Shown in pieces: positions 49,814-57,932 of a stretch of DNA of 57,932 nt. Under the pieces are notes generated by a model. That model made no database searches. It was given only the letters and a program-made list of their open reading frames with translations, and was not told where the DNA came from. The position numbers were made by a program, and so were the translations under genes. This stretch comes from SVFI01 sp045588655 (GTDB taxonomy: Bacteria; Bacillota; Clostridia; Lachnospirales; Lachnospiraceae). Numbering within the stretch: the stretch's first letter is position 1; every line of letters starts with the position of its first letter. The stretch is taken from assembly GCA_045588655.1 (NCBI GenBank), contig JAZNEP010000060.1, positions 1 through 57,932 of the forward strand, written 5' to 3'.

Positions 49814-50719
49814 ATGCATATAAGAAAATTAAAACAAAGTGACGCACCGCTTATGATCGAGTGGATGCATGATAAAAGTGTTGTTGAAAAACTTAGAGGC
49901 GATTTTTTTGCAAAAACTATTGATGATTGTAGACGATTTATCGAAGGAAGCATTTCAAATTCGAATATAAATCTTGCGATTGCTTCTGATACTGATGAGT
50001 ATATGGGAACAGTGAGTCTTAGAAATATTGAAAATGGAACTGCGGAGTTTGCAATTGCTGTTCGTTCTGAAGCGATGAGAAAAGGATACTCTTGGTTTGG
50101 AATGGAATCAATACTTAAAAAGGCGTTTGATGAGTTGAATTTAGATTGTGTTTATTGGTGTGTTTCAAGAGAGAATGAACGAGCTATACGATTTTACGAC
50201 AAACATAATTTTAATGAAGTGGTAGATGTGCCACAAAGTATTAGTGATAGATATAAAGGAATAGATAATCTAAAGTGGTATTCAACACTTAAAGGTGACG
50301 AGTTGAATATCAGGGAGACTGTTGCTGGTTGTAAAGTGATGCGCATTAAAACTGTCCCAACCTTAAATGCCGGAGAATTATCTTTTTTTGAGACAAATAA
50401 TGAAATCCCTTTTGAGATTAAAAGAATGTATTACATATCAAAGGTTCCTGAAGGGGTAAGACGAGGATTTCATGCACATAAAGAATTGAAGCAATTTATT
50501 TTTTGCCCATATGGTAGAATACAACTTGTTCTAGAGAATTCACATGGCCGAGAAGAAATAGAATTAAGTGATCCGAGTATTGGAGTTCTGATAGAAGAAT
50601 GCACTTGGCGAGAAATGTTATGGATTCAAAAAGATTCAGTGTTATGTGTAGCAGCTTCTGATTATTATAAAGTTGATGATTATATAAGAGATTACGATGA
50701 TTTCAAGAAGACCATCTAA
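49814..50719 (+). CDS. Bifunctional GNAT N-acetyltransferase and FdtA/WxcM-like sugar 3,4-ketoisomerase
   Basis: A 301-residue fusion. Residues 1-165 are a GNAT domain (MHIRKLKQSDAPLMIEWMHD; AIAVRSEAMRKGYSWFGMES in the acetyl-CoA loop; RENERAIRFYDKHNFNEV). Residues about 170-301 are a cupin-type dTDP-4-keto-6-deoxyhexose 3,4-isomerase (KRMYYISKVPEGVRRGFHAHKELKQF with the catalytic His pair; YGRIQLVL; EECTWREMLWIQKDSVLCVAASDYY). With the preceding aminotransferase it can make dTDP-Fuc3NAc or dTDP-Qui3NAc from dTDP-4-keto-6-deoxyglucose; RmlA and RmlB must be elsewhere. Known bifunctional homologues usually carry a beta-helix acetyltransferase; here it is a GNAT. Confidence 0.9.
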   Translation: MHIRKLKQSDAPLMIEWMHDKSVVEKLRGDFFAKTIDDCRRFIEGSISNSNINLAIASDTDEYMGTVSLRNIENGTAEFAIAVRSEAMRKGYSWFGMESILKKAFDELNLDCVYWCVSRENERAIRFYDKHNFNEVVDVPQSISDRYKGIDNLKWYSTLKGDELNIRETVAGCKVMRIKTVPTLNAGELSFFETNNEIPFEIKRMYYISKVPEGVRRGFHAHKELKQFIFCPYGRIQLVLENSHGREEIELSDPSIGVLIEECTWREMLWIQKDSVLCVAASDYYKVDDYIRDYDDFKKTI

Positions 50720-50765
50720 TCGCTGGGTTATGTTTACAATGAATAGCAAAGGTATGTAGAATGAA

Positions 50766-52247
50766 ATGAGTGAAAAAAAGATTGTAATAAGTAATAGTAT
50801 AGGAGCAATACTTTTACAGTGCGTTAATGTTGTTAATGGTTTTGTTGTCCCAAAATTATTAATTGAAGCATATGGTTCACATATGTACGGTTTAACTGTA
50901 TCAATTATACAATTCTTAAATTATATTACTTTGCTCGAAGGGGGATTAACTAGTGTTACTATGGCAGCATTATATAAGCCACTACTTGATAACGATTCTT
51001 CAAAAATCAATGGAGTAGTAAATGCTACGAAAAAATTCTTCAGGCAGATTGCGGGATTATATATAATATACACTATTTGTGTCGCTATTATATATCCTTT
51101 AATTGTTGATACAGGGTATGATTGGAGGTACTGCTTTGTACTGGTTATTGTATTAAGTATGAATTTGTTTATTCAGTATTTTTTTTCGCTAACATATAAG
51201 ATATTGTTAAATGCAGCTAAAAAAGTTTTTTTTACATCAATGATCCAGATTATAACTCAAATAGTAACAATAATTGGGGTTGTTATCAGTGTTAGAGTAT
51301 TTGATGATATAATCATGGTTAAAATTGTTGGAGCTCTTGTTTGTATTATACAGCCGATATTATTTACAATATATGTTAATCATTGTTTTGGGTTAGACGC
51401 ATCTGTTGAACCGTCAGAAGATGCTATAAGTCAGAGATGGGATGGATTTGCACAAAATTTAGCATATTTTATACATACTAATACTGATGTCGTCGTATTG
51501 ACACTTTTTGGGAGTCTTGAAATGGTTTCGGTGTATTCTGTATATATGTTAGTAGCTAATGGATTGAAAATGTTGGCGATGGCAGTATCGTCTGCAGTAT
51601 CACCATCTTTAGGAGGAGTAATTGCTACAAATGATAAAAAACTTTTAAATCGAAAATTTGAAAAATATATGCATTTGTTTACATTTATTGTTGAGATGCT
51701 ATTTTGTTCCGGAATTGCTTTAATTGTTCCTTTTGTAAAAATATATACAAGAAATTTTAACGATGCAAATTATTACAATCCGATATTTGCATTTATAATT
51801 ATATTTGCAGAGTATATATATTGTATTCGTGATCCTTTTGTAAATGCAATATACGCATCCGGGCACTTTAAACAAACTGCTAAATATTCTTTTGTTGAAG
51901 CGGCGTTAAATGTTGTTATTTCAATTCTGTTTGTTCGAAAATATGGATTGATAGGGGTGGCTATAGGAACTCTGATTTCCATGATATATCGTATGATAAT
52001 GGTAATGCGTTATTGTAATGCAAGAATATTAGGAGTAAAGAACACGAAATTCAACAAACCAATTATTCTTAACGTGTTTTATATGGCTTTTTTTGCAATA
52101 GTTGGTTACTTTTTATTGGATATCAACTTTACAAATTACATACAATGGGGGCTATGTGGGTGCACTGTTTTAGCAAGTTGTTGTTTAGCTTATGTGGTAC
52201 TTTATTACATAGCAGGATTAGTTGGTAAAGCAATATCCCCTAAATAG
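50766..52247 (+). CDS. Polysaccharide repeat-unit flippase (Wzx/MOP superfamily)
   Basis: A 493-residue membrane protein with about 14 predicted helices, which would flip the lipid-linked repeat to the outer face. Seen: SNSIGAILLQCVNVVNGFVVPKLLIEAYG at the start as in Wzx, the acidic-Gly loop YITLLEGGLTSVTMAALYKP, and AIYASGHFKQTAKYSFVEAALNVVISI late in the sequence. The ATG is 12 bases from an AAAGG; codon use is very AT-rich. Confidence 0.93.
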   Translation: MSEKKIVISNSIGAILLQCVNVVNGFVVPKLLIEAYGSHMYGLTVSIIQFLNYITLLEGGLTSVTMAALYKPLLDNDSSKINGVVNATKKFFRQIAGLYIIYTICVAIIYPLIVDTGYDWRYCFVLVIVLSMNLFIQYFFSLTYKILLNAAKKVFFTSMIQIITQIVTIIGVVISVRVFDDIIMVKIVGALVCIIQPILFTIYVNHCFGLDASVEPSEDAISQRWDGFAQNLAYFIHTNTDVVVLTLFGSLEMVSVYSVYMLVANGLKMLAMAVSSAVSPSLGGVIATNDKKLLNRKFEKYMHLFTFIVEMLFCSGIALIVPFVKIYTRNFNDANYYNPIFAFIIIFAEYIYCIRDPFVNAIYASGHFKQTAKYSFVEAALNVVISILFVRKYGLIGVAIGTLISMIYRMIMVMRYCNARILGVKNTKFNKPIILNVFYMAFFAIVGYFLLDINFTNYIQWGLCGCTVLASCCLAYVVLYYIAGLVGKAISPK

Positions 52248-52354
52248 AATTGCTAATTTGAAATAAATATGCGCATTCTTGATTGCGTATTTATGAATTA
52301 AAATACTATACCATAAAAGTATTGTTTCGGTGATAGGAGAGGAGCGTAGGCGGT

Positions 52355-53476
52355 TTGGAACAGTTAAACTCAATGAATAAATACTCGTTGTTATTATACA
52401 TATTAATATATGCATTATCATTGGTCTTTGTATGGGTATATTCCCACTATTATAATAAAAAGAATAATTATAGTATTCTTCGACTGTTAGTAATAACTGG
52501 AATAATACTTCCTGTTATTATATTGCAAGGTACAAGATTAGAGGTTGGTACAGATTATGGAGAATATGTTAGAATAGCAAATTTAATAGGAGATGGAAAT
52601 GAGGCTACTATCAAATACTATATGAAGGAACCGCTGTTTCTGATTGAGAATATTATTATAATGAAGTTGACTGGAAATCCTAGAATATTCTTTTTGATAA
52701 ATGCTATAGTGGAAAATATTCTTCTATTTATCATCATGGATAACTATAAGAATAGAATTAATATAACCATGGCATATGCAGCATATTATTTGATTTGTTT
52801 TCCGTCTTTTTTGAATATCGAGAGACAGGGGCTGGCTTGTTTGTTGGTATGGCATTCATATAAATACATAGAAGAAAAAAACTTCAAAAAGTTTCTGTTA
52901 TTTGTAATTTTGGCAACGGCATTTCACAATACAGCAATTATATATTTAATAATGTATATATTTGTGTTGGATAGTGATAGCAAGTTGAAAAAAAACTTTT
53001 TGCGTTTTTTGATGGTTTTATTGATTGCTTCTGTGTTCTTTATGGATAAACTAACCATTATTGTATCAAGATTAAATGTATTAGCTGACTATACGCAGTA
53101 TTTCCTTGTCAAAAAGCAAGATGTTGGAAGTATTGGATTATATTTGACCATGCTTTTAGTACCACTCTTAGTTATTGTTTTTATGGTGCTAAGAAAAAGG
53201 AAGATTCAAGAATTATATATTGCATTACTTATTATTGTATTTGTATCAGTGGCATTGCAACAATTTGTTCAAGTGGGAACCAGAATCATGTATTATGCAT
53301 TATGGAGTATTATTTATTTGATTGGGTATGCGAGTAAAGAGAGCAAATATACATTTAATAAAGTATTAATTAATACTACTTGTTTAATTGTTTGTTCAAT
53401 ATACTATTATAGATTATTCTACTATTTCGGATGGGGTGATATATTTCCATATAAAAGCTTTCTATATATGAGATAG
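52355..53476 (+). CDS. Polysaccharide polymerase, EpsG/Wzy-like
   Basis: A 373-residue membrane protein with ten or more helices. GTRLEVGTDYGEYVRIAN is the EpsG-family periplasmic motif (R-x-x-G-x-D-Y), and NIERQGLACLLVWHSYKYIEEKNFKKF, then AFHNTAIIYL, follow in the usual order. It would join repeat units outside the membrane. The start is TTG with GGAGAGGAG 10 bases upstream. The 107-base gap after wzx has no hairpin. Confidence 0.9.
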   Translation: MEQLNSMNKYSLLLYILIYALSLVFVWVYSHYYNKKNNYSILRLLVITGIILPVIILQGTRLEVGTDYGEYVRIANLIGDGNEATIKYYMKEPLFLIENIIIMKLTGNPRIFFLINAIVENILLFIIMDNYKNRINITMAYAAYYLICFPSFLNIERQGLACLLVWHSYKYIEEKNFKKFLLFVILATAFHNTAIIYLIMYIFVLDSDSKLKKNFLRFLMVLLIASVFFMDKLTIIVSRLNVLADYTQYFLVKKQDVGSIGLYLTMLLVPLLVIVFMVLRKRKIQELYIALLIIVFVSVALQQFVQVGTRIMYYALWSIIYLIGYASKESKYTFNKVLINTTCLIVCSIYYYRLFYYFGWGDIFPYKSFLYMR

Positions 53477-53788
53477 TATTGATTCACAAGTGTAATTGTC
53501 ATAGTAAGGTTGCTTTATATATGATATAGTAAGATTATGGAGGTGTGAGTAGGTTTATTCTACAAAAAGATTATTACGAATTGCATATGATATGTTTATT
53601 GTTTTGCAATAAATCTAAAAGAGCCTATCAGCATCTATTGATGGACAAGCATGTGCAAGGGAGGTCATAACAAGAGTATCAAAGAGCAAGACGTTGTCGA
53701 ATTATTGCCATACAAGAGAGTGACGGATTACAAAGTCTAAGCAAGTAGCTCGATGAAGCCTAAAATGCTTAATGGATTGGAGGTTTTT
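53477..53788 (+). other. Gap without a confident gene between polymerase and licD-like gene
   Basis: About 310 bases without an ORF of note. One short open stretch from GTG near 53548 (39 residues) has GGAGG directly against the start codon, too close to be used. The frame reopens after the stop for about 25 codons, so this may be the relict of a lost gene. No repeat, promoter or terminator was recognised. Confidence 0.5.
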
Positions 53789-54580
53789 ATGGAAAAACTG
53801 GATTTGAATGAAGTAAAAGGAATTGAATTAGATATTTTAAAGAGTATTGACAATTTTTGTGCAACAAACAATATAAAGTATTTTCTAGATTCCGGAACAT
53901 TAATTGGAGCGGTTAGACATAAAGGTTTTATACCATGGGACGATGATGTTGATATTTCCATGCCTAGGAAAGATTACGAGATGTTTGTTAGTTCATTTAA
54001 TGAATTGAATAGTAAATATAAAGTATTATCTTTTAATAACAATTCTAAATATGTATATCCATTTGCAAAGGTAGTAGATACAAGTACAAGACTTATAGAA
54101 GAGGATGTAATTGATATACCAGATTTAGGAGTTTATATTGATGTTTTTCCAATTGATGGATTACCTGAAAACTATATAAGTAGGAGAGTACATCAGTTTA
54201 AAATTTTGTTTTGGAAATTGGTTGCGGTGTATGATGTTGAAGAAGCACCTAATTTATCGAAATTTAGATATAAGATTCTGGATTTATTTGCACGAATAAT
54301 AGGTTGGAAAAAAGCATTAAAAAAATGTGATAAGTTATTAAAGAAATATGATATGTATAAGACGAAGTATGCATTTCCAGTTGTTTATAATAGAACATCA
54401 GATTGGAAAATCGAATCTGATGTATTTTATGAGCAAGTCAAATTGCAGTTTGAGGATTCTTTCTTTTGCGTTCCTAAGGGATATGATTCCTATTTGCAGG
54501 TGCAGTATGGTGACTATATGCAACTTCCTGCGGAAGACAAACGCGTAAACAAACATAGATTTATTGCGACATATAAATAA
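53789..54580 (+). CDS. LicD family phosphotransferase
   Basis: A 263-residue LicD protein, which moves a phospho-alcohol (choline, glycerol or ribitol phosphate in known members) from its CDP form onto a glycan. The core is YFLDSGTLIGAVRHKGFIPW followed by DDDVDISMPRKDYEMF (the DxD metal site), then IDVFPIDGLPENY and YGDYMQLPAEDKRVNKH at the end. ATG 53789 has TTGGAGG 6 bases upstream; the in-frame ATG 53753 has none. The cytidylyltransferase gene next to it can supply the CDP donor. Confidence 0.92.
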   Translation: MEKLDLNEVKGIELDILKSIDNFCATNNIKYFLDSGTLIGAVRHKGFIPWDDDVDISMPRKDYEMFVSSFNELNSKYKVLSFNNNSKYVYPFAKVVDTSTRLIEEDVIDIPDLGVYIDVFPIDGLPENYISRRVHQFKILFWKLVAVYDVEEAPNLSKFRYKILDLFARIIGWKKALKKCDKLLKKYDMYKTKYAFPVVYNRTSDWKIESDVFYEQVKLQFEDSFFCVPKGYDSYLQVQYGDYMQLPAEDKRVNKHRFIATYK

Positions 54581-54615
54581 CTTTGGGGTTGAAGATTAAA
54601 GTGAGGAGGCGTTCT

Positions 54616-55044
54616 ATGAAGAAATATCATGTTGGTTACACCTGTGGAGTTTTTGATGTATTTCATGTTGGGCATTTGAATCTACTAGAAAGATGTAAAG
54701 AGATGTGTGACATCCTTATTGTAGGAGTATGCGATGACACATATGTACGAGAAATAAAACAGAAGGAACCAGTATACCAAGAAAAAGATAGGGTACGAAT
54801 ACTAAATGCTTTGAAAGTTGTAGATAAGGCAGAGCTTGTAGATATTGCTACAACCAATGATAAGATGTTAGCACTTGATAAATTCCATTTTGATGTTTTG
54901 TTTTCTGGAGATGATTGGAAAGGTTCAGAAAGATATATAAATACAGAAAAACAGTTCGCGAAACTTGGTGCTAGTATAGAGTATTTTCCATATACTCAAG
55001 GAATTAGCACTACACAAATAAAAGAGCAGATTAGCTTGAAGTAA
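54616..55044 (+). CDS. Glycerol-3-phosphate/phosphoalcohol cytidylyltransferase (TagD-like)
   Basis: A 142-residue nucleotidyltransferase making CDP-glycerol or a similar CDP-alcohol. It has the HxGH motif in VFDVFHVGHLNLLERCK, the R/K-rich KEPVYQEKDRVRIL, DWKGS, and the ending YTQGISTTQIKEQI (the R-x-x-G-I-S-T-T type). GAGGAGG lies before ATG 54616; the 54583 start has no SD. With the adjacent LicD gene it forms a two-step module for adding a phospho-alcohol to the polysaccharide. Glycerol is the more likely substrate by family, not proven. Confidence 0.92.
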   Translation: MKKYHVGYTCGVFDVFHVGHLNLLERCKEMCDILIVGVCDDTYVREIKQKEPVYQEKDRVRILNALKVVDKAELVDIATTNDKMLALDKFHFDVLFSGDDWKGSERYINTEKQFAKLGASIEYFPYTQGISTTQIKEQISLK

Positions 55045-55343
55045 ATATTGATAGCATACTCCGTGTTATTAGTGACTTGGTTCAAAATGGTGGGATATGT
55101 TATTAAGATCGGTAATTAGCTGGATATATTATGTTTCGGGTTGTCAAATATCTTTGTAGTTTGATATGAGTGATTATTCTTGAATATTGGTACGAGCATC
55201 CTGTAACATACGGGACTATCCCCAAGTTTGAGAAAACCTCTAAGTTGATGTAAGATAAAATCACTCAGTTTTGGGGTATAATATACCTATAAGTGTGGAC
55301 ATTTTTTAAACGTGGGCTACCCTATGCGATGTGGAGTAATATC
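55045..55343 (+). other. Intergenic gap after the polysaccharide cluster; weak promoter
   Basis: No gene is visible. A TATAAT at 55277-55282 lies about 60 bases before the VanZ-like gene but has no good -35 at 16-18 bases. A short near-palindrome GGGACTATCCCC (55211-55222) is present. No intrinsic terminator with a T run was found at the end of the cluster. Confidence 0.5.
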
Positions 55344-55901
55344 ATGAATTTGCAGGCAATATGGAACATATACAAGCCGGTGTGGACTCCGGCATTGATA
55401 ATATCAGGTATAGTTTTGGGAGCATTGCTTTTGTCAATGCTCTCGTTTTTGTGTGCCAAAAAGAAGTACTCCTTCGGGCGCCTGTTTATGGCGATGGCAT
55501 TGTATGGATATATTTATCTGGTGCTTGCATCGACTGTTTTTTCTCGTTCAAGCTACGGATATTATAATGCGAATACAGAGTTGTTTTGGAGCTATCGCTA
55601 TACGATGCAAAATCAGAGTGTAGCGATGGCAATGCAGATTTTTCTAAATATGCTTCTCCTTATCCCGGCAGGCTTTTTATTCCCGTTCGCAGTTCCGCGT
55701 GCGAAGTTTTGGCAGAGCTTCTTATTTGGGCTTGGTTGCACCGTAACCATTGAAGTATTGCAACTCGTGTTGCAACGTGGATTGTTTGAATGGGATGATA
55801 TCTTGCATAATGTGCTGGGATTTTGCGTAGGATATTTGACATATTATGTGCTAAAAAGCATAGGAAAATGGATTGTAAAGTGGAAAAACAAGATGGCTTG
55901 A
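55344..55901 (+). CDS. VanZ-like membrane protein
   Basis: A 185-residue protein with about four or five membrane segments and the VanZ-like pattern: STVFSRSSYGYYNANTELFW, then NMLLLIPAGFLFPF (N-x-x-x-x-x-P-x-G), then GCTVTIEVLQLVLQRG and FEWDDILHNVLGFCVGY (D-x-x-x-N-x-x-G). VanZ proteins alter sensitivity to lipoglycopeptides; most members have no known role. ATG 55344 has GTGGAG 6 bases upstream; the GTG at 55293 would be almost leaderless from the TATAAT at 55277. Confidence 0.88.
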   Translation: MNLQAIWNIYKPVWTPALIISGIVLGALLLSMLSFLCAKKKYSFGRLFMAMALYGYIYLVLASTVFSRSSYGYYNANTELFWSYRYTMQNQSVAMAMQIFLNMLLLIPAGFLFPFAVPRAKFWQSFLFGLGCTVTIEVLQLVLQRGLFEWDDILHNVLGFCVGYLTYYVLKSIGKWIVKWKNKMA

Positions 55902-55961
55902 CAAGATATGGTATGATTATAAGGGAAAAACGTACAGCAAGATACAAAGGAGTTTATTGTC

Positions 55962-56765
55962 TTGAAAGCATTTTATTATAAAATTAAAAGGTATATTTGG
56001 ATTGTCCTGTTGCTATTTTGTGCGGGAGCGATATCACAGTCATCGATGATAACCGCTTACGCCTACACAGAGGAAGAAAAAGAGGCGGCCAAAGCATGGC
56101 TTTCCGCAAACGGATATTCACCGGACGCGGGAGGTGCGGCAGCAGCTTATGCTGATTATATGAATGGTAAATTTGGTGCGATTCCCGGACTTCCGGAGCC
56201 GAATGTAAAGCCGCAGGAGTCACAGCCGCCCGCAGAAGAACCGGGGGGAGAAACGCCGCCGCCGGATTCGGAGGTTGAGAAACCACAGGAAGAGGAGCCG
56301 GACAAAGAAAAACCGGAGAATGATAAGCCTGAAACAGGTAATGAGGGTGGAGAGAGCACAACACAGCCACCGGCAGATGGGACACCGGAAGCGGATGCAG
56401 ATGATACGTCTTCCAAGGAGGATACACAGAAGGCTGCAGAGGAGTTAGAACAGTTGGTGCAGGATGCAAATCTACCGGATGAATTGCCGGAACTTGTGCT
56501 TCCAACGCCGTCTCAGCAGGAGTTTTCGGATATGATTGATGTGTTTTTAAGTAGTTTTTCTGAGGATGAGCAGGACGAAATCAATAAGGCAAAGGAGCGA
56601 CTGGAACGCCAAAAACAGGAAAGAGCAGCAGCAGAAAAGGAAGCGGAAGGTGTGGTTCCTAAGCAACATAGACCGCAAAAGAACGTGATTTTGACCCTGG
56701 GTGCGATATTATTTGTTGCAGTAATCGGATTAGTGATTATTATAATAAAAAAGAACCGTGAATAA
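55962..56765 (+). CDS. Secreted, C-terminally membrane-anchored protein of unknown function
   Basis: A 267-residue protein starting at TTG (AAAGGAG 9 bases upstream). Signal peptide about 1-33 (VLLLFCAGAISQSSMITAYA). A small helical module follows (YTEEEKEAAKAWLSANGYSP), then a Pro/Glu/Asp-rich linker (about 75-155), a helical acidic part (EELEQLVQDANLPDELPELV; DEQDEINKAKERLERQKQER) and a C-terminal membrane helix with basic end (ILTLGAILFVAVIGLVIIII, KKNRE). The N-terminus is similar to the truncated gene at 57.8 kb. Function not recognised; likely external and anchored. Confidence 0.78.
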   Translation: MKAFYYKIKRYIWIVLLLFCAGAISQSSMITAYAYTEEEKEAAKAWLSANGYSPDAGGAAAAYADYMNGKFGAIPGLPEPNVKPQESQPPAEEPGGETPPPDSEVEKPQEEEPDKEKPENDKPETGNEGGESTTQPPADGTPEADADDTSSKEDTQKAAEELEQLVQDANLPDELPELVLPTPSQQEFSDMIDVFLSSFSEDEQDEINKAKERLERQKQERAAAEKEAEGVVPKQHRPQKNVILTLGAILFVAVIGLVIIIIKKNRE

Positions 56766-56777
56766 CGGTTCTTTTTT
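56747..56777 (+). terminator. Rho-independent terminator overlapping the stop codon
   Basis: AAAAAAGAACCGT pairs with ACGGTTCTTTTTT (13 bp, loop GAATA); the T run is the stem's own 3' arm. The stop codon TAA lies in the loop/stem junction. Confidence 0.9.
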
Positions 56778-56813
56778 GACATCATCCCCTATTTTATAGT
56801 ATTAATTTGACGC

Positions 56814-57562
56814 CTACTGTTGTCCTGCCATCTCTCGTAGTTTTGCAATTTCGGCATCTTTTTCCGCAAGCGCGGAGGAGAGTTTCTCGATATCAGAGGA
56901 AAGCTTCTCATTATCAGAGGAAAGCTTCTCATTATCAGAGAAAAGTTTCTCATTATCCGCTTCCAGCGTTGCAATTTTGTGGTCGAGGTAGTTGTGCAAG
57001 CGATGGTAGTCCTGGCGGGCACGTGCCATCCCACGGATGGTTTCTTCACAGTGCATGTTGTATAAAGTTTCGGATGCTTCCTGCAAGGTTTCACTATTCT
57101 TCGCAATCATTTTCAGTTCCTCCCACGTGGTGGCTTTGAAAAGGTGAGCCCAGTGATCAATTCCCCAGGCTTTGTCTTCATCGGTTGCAAGGTCTATTTT
57201 TGTTAAGTCTACCACACTGAGAGTGAATTTACTACTGTATAAGTGATGATTTTTTACGTTCATCATCCGATAGGTAGCATAGAATTCAGGTACTTCGGGA
57301 AAGAGTGTAAAATCAAGAAACCCGATATGTACCGCTGGACTGGCATCTCTGTAATTGTCGCCGGAATTGAGGTTGTCAAAGCTTCGGCAAAGGTAGGAGA
57401 GAGAACGTTCTGACCAGTTTCCAAGATTTTGGACCTGCATTTCAAGATTGAGATTGGTGTTGTTGTTCAGTGAAACATGTAATCATTGGTAAAACCGTAC
57501 TCGATGTTACCGGTGGCGGACGCAAAGTCGCCACTTAGCATAGTAGTTTTGGTTTGTTGCAT
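56814..57562 (-). pseudogene. Rpn family recombination-promoting nuclease / PD-(D/E)XK transposase, broken
   Basis: Read on the minus strand, ATG 57562 with AAAGGAG upstream opens an N-terminus ending in NIEYGFTNDYMFH and then meets a TGA (about 57470). A second frame continues with NNNTNLNLEMQVQNLGNWSE and stays open to 56814. In Rpn proteins those two pieces are separated by several dozen residues that carry the nuclease Asp, so an internal deletion plus a frameshift has occurred. The rest keeps LEMQVQNLGNWSERSLSYLC (Glu-x-Gln of the PD-(D/E)XK core) and ends in a coiled coil made of SDNEKLS repeats. Probably inactive. Confidence 0.85.
56878..56961. repeat. 21-bp tandem repeat (four copies) in the Rpn coiled-coil tail
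   Basis: Four consecutive 21-base units at 56878, 56899, 56920 and 56941; the second and third are identical, the first and fourth diverged. Each encodes one SDNEKLS heptad. Confidence 0.93.
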
Positions 57563-57798
57563 AGGCAAAAACTCCTTTCGATATAAAAATTAAATGATTG
57601 TGTGAAAATGTGGCGAATTGCCAAGGATTTTGTTTGCGGATATGTGAACATCCGCGGATTAGATTGTGAGTAGAGTATAGAAGAAAACTTAAAACCTGTC
57701 AACCGCGAAAATTGTCCAATTAATTTCCACCAAAAACTACCCGATAACCCACAAGTATGCTATACTAACCAAAGCAAATAAAAACGGAGAAAAGGCAA

Positions 57799-57932
57799 AT
57801 GAAACATTTATTAATGAAAATAAAAAAATATACCATGATTTTTATGCTGATACTTTGCGTTGGGGTTGCATCCGGACAGATGTCTATAACGACGCAGGCG
57901 TATACACAGGAAGAAAAGGATGCGGCGAAGGC
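57799..57932 (+). CDS. Start of a second secreted protein, paralogue of the 56 kb gene (cut by window end)
   Basis: ATG 57799 has GGAGAAAAGG 3 bases upstream, and TATACT at 57761-57766 may be its -10. The 44 visible residues contain a signal peptide (MIFMLILCVGVASGQMS) and then AYTQEEKDAAKA, which matches AYTEEEKEAAKA of the gene at 55962. The rest lies outside the window. The two paralogues flank the broken Rpn gene. Confidence 0.82.
   Translation, partial: MKHLLMKIKKYTMIFMLILCVGVASGQMSITTQAYTQEEKDAAK

Noticed and set aside
53548..53670. Small gene starting at GTG near 53548
   Set aside because: The SD abuts the start codon and the frame is cut after 39 codons; no recognisable protein.
55205..55230. 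Insertion-sequence end (GGGACTATCCCC)
   Set aside because: A single short palindrome without a partner copy, target duplication or transposase.
57630..57660. Terminator or operator at GCGGAT...ATCCGC near 57.64 kb
   Set aside because: Short imperfect stem with no T run and no clear relation to either flanking gene.

Overview
The window looks like chromosomal DNA of a butyrate-producing Lachnospiraceae-type Firmicute (Roseburia/Coprococcus/Agathobacter-like). The support is an intact thl-crt-hbd-bcd-etfB-etfA butyryl-CoA operon, [FeFe]-hydrogenase maturases HydG and HydF, a spore-coat-like ferritin-fold protein, strong GGAGG-type ribosome binding sites, frequent TTG/GTG starts and SigA-type promoters. 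I could not run a database search, so the taxon is an inference.

Layout. 1-5 kb: the tail of an unknown protein, a GNAT acetyltransferase, a PilZ protein, then carB behind a short U-rich leader ORF and an intrinsic terminator, which is a likely attenuator. 5-10 kb: a methyltransferase, then three genes joined by ATGA overlaps: trmO, an EF-G/TetM-like GTPase fused to a YacP/Rae1-type NYN ribonuclease domain, and nudC. 10-19.6 kb: a hemerythrin-HIT fusion, hydG-hydF, a condensation-fold acyltransferase with a zinc-ribbon membrane protein, an SDR (minus strand), a CotF-like protein, trxB, and an SH3-NlpC/P60 cell-wall hydrolase with a WalR-like box. 19.6-27 kb: an AT-rich intergenic region with consensus DnaA boxes, hpf, then the butyrate operon with its own promoter, a Rex-like site and a strong terminator. 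27-35.5 kb: small housekeeping genes, a lipoprotein, a minus-strand lipase and redox protein, a PurO-type IMP cyclohydrolase beside a single-domain AICAR transformylase, and a lysine-rich Ig-like secreted protein.

35.5-55 kb: a Wzy-dependent surface polysaccharide cluster. Its conserved head (CpsB phosphatase, CpsC/Wzz, CpsD kinase, PglF-like dehydratase, PglE-like aminotransferase, PglC-like phosphosugar transferase, PglD-like acetyltransferase) can account for a diacetylbacillosamine-type priming sugar. A scar of two pseudogenes (a decayed copy of the dehydratase and a broken HAD phosphatase) separates it from a very AT-rich variable half. That half holds four glycosyltransferases, an acyltransferase, a FdtB-like aminotransferase, a GNAT-ketoisomerase fusion, a flippase, an EpsG-type polymerase, a LicD protein and a cytidylyltransferase. 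The operon starts 14 bases after an intrinsic terminator and has a second hairpin-T tract inside it, so read-through control is likely.

55-57.9 kb: a VanZ-like membrane protein, a secreted/anchored protein, a broken Rpn-type nuclease gene on the minus strand, and the start of a second copy of the secreted protein. No rRNA, tRNA or CRISPR array was seen.
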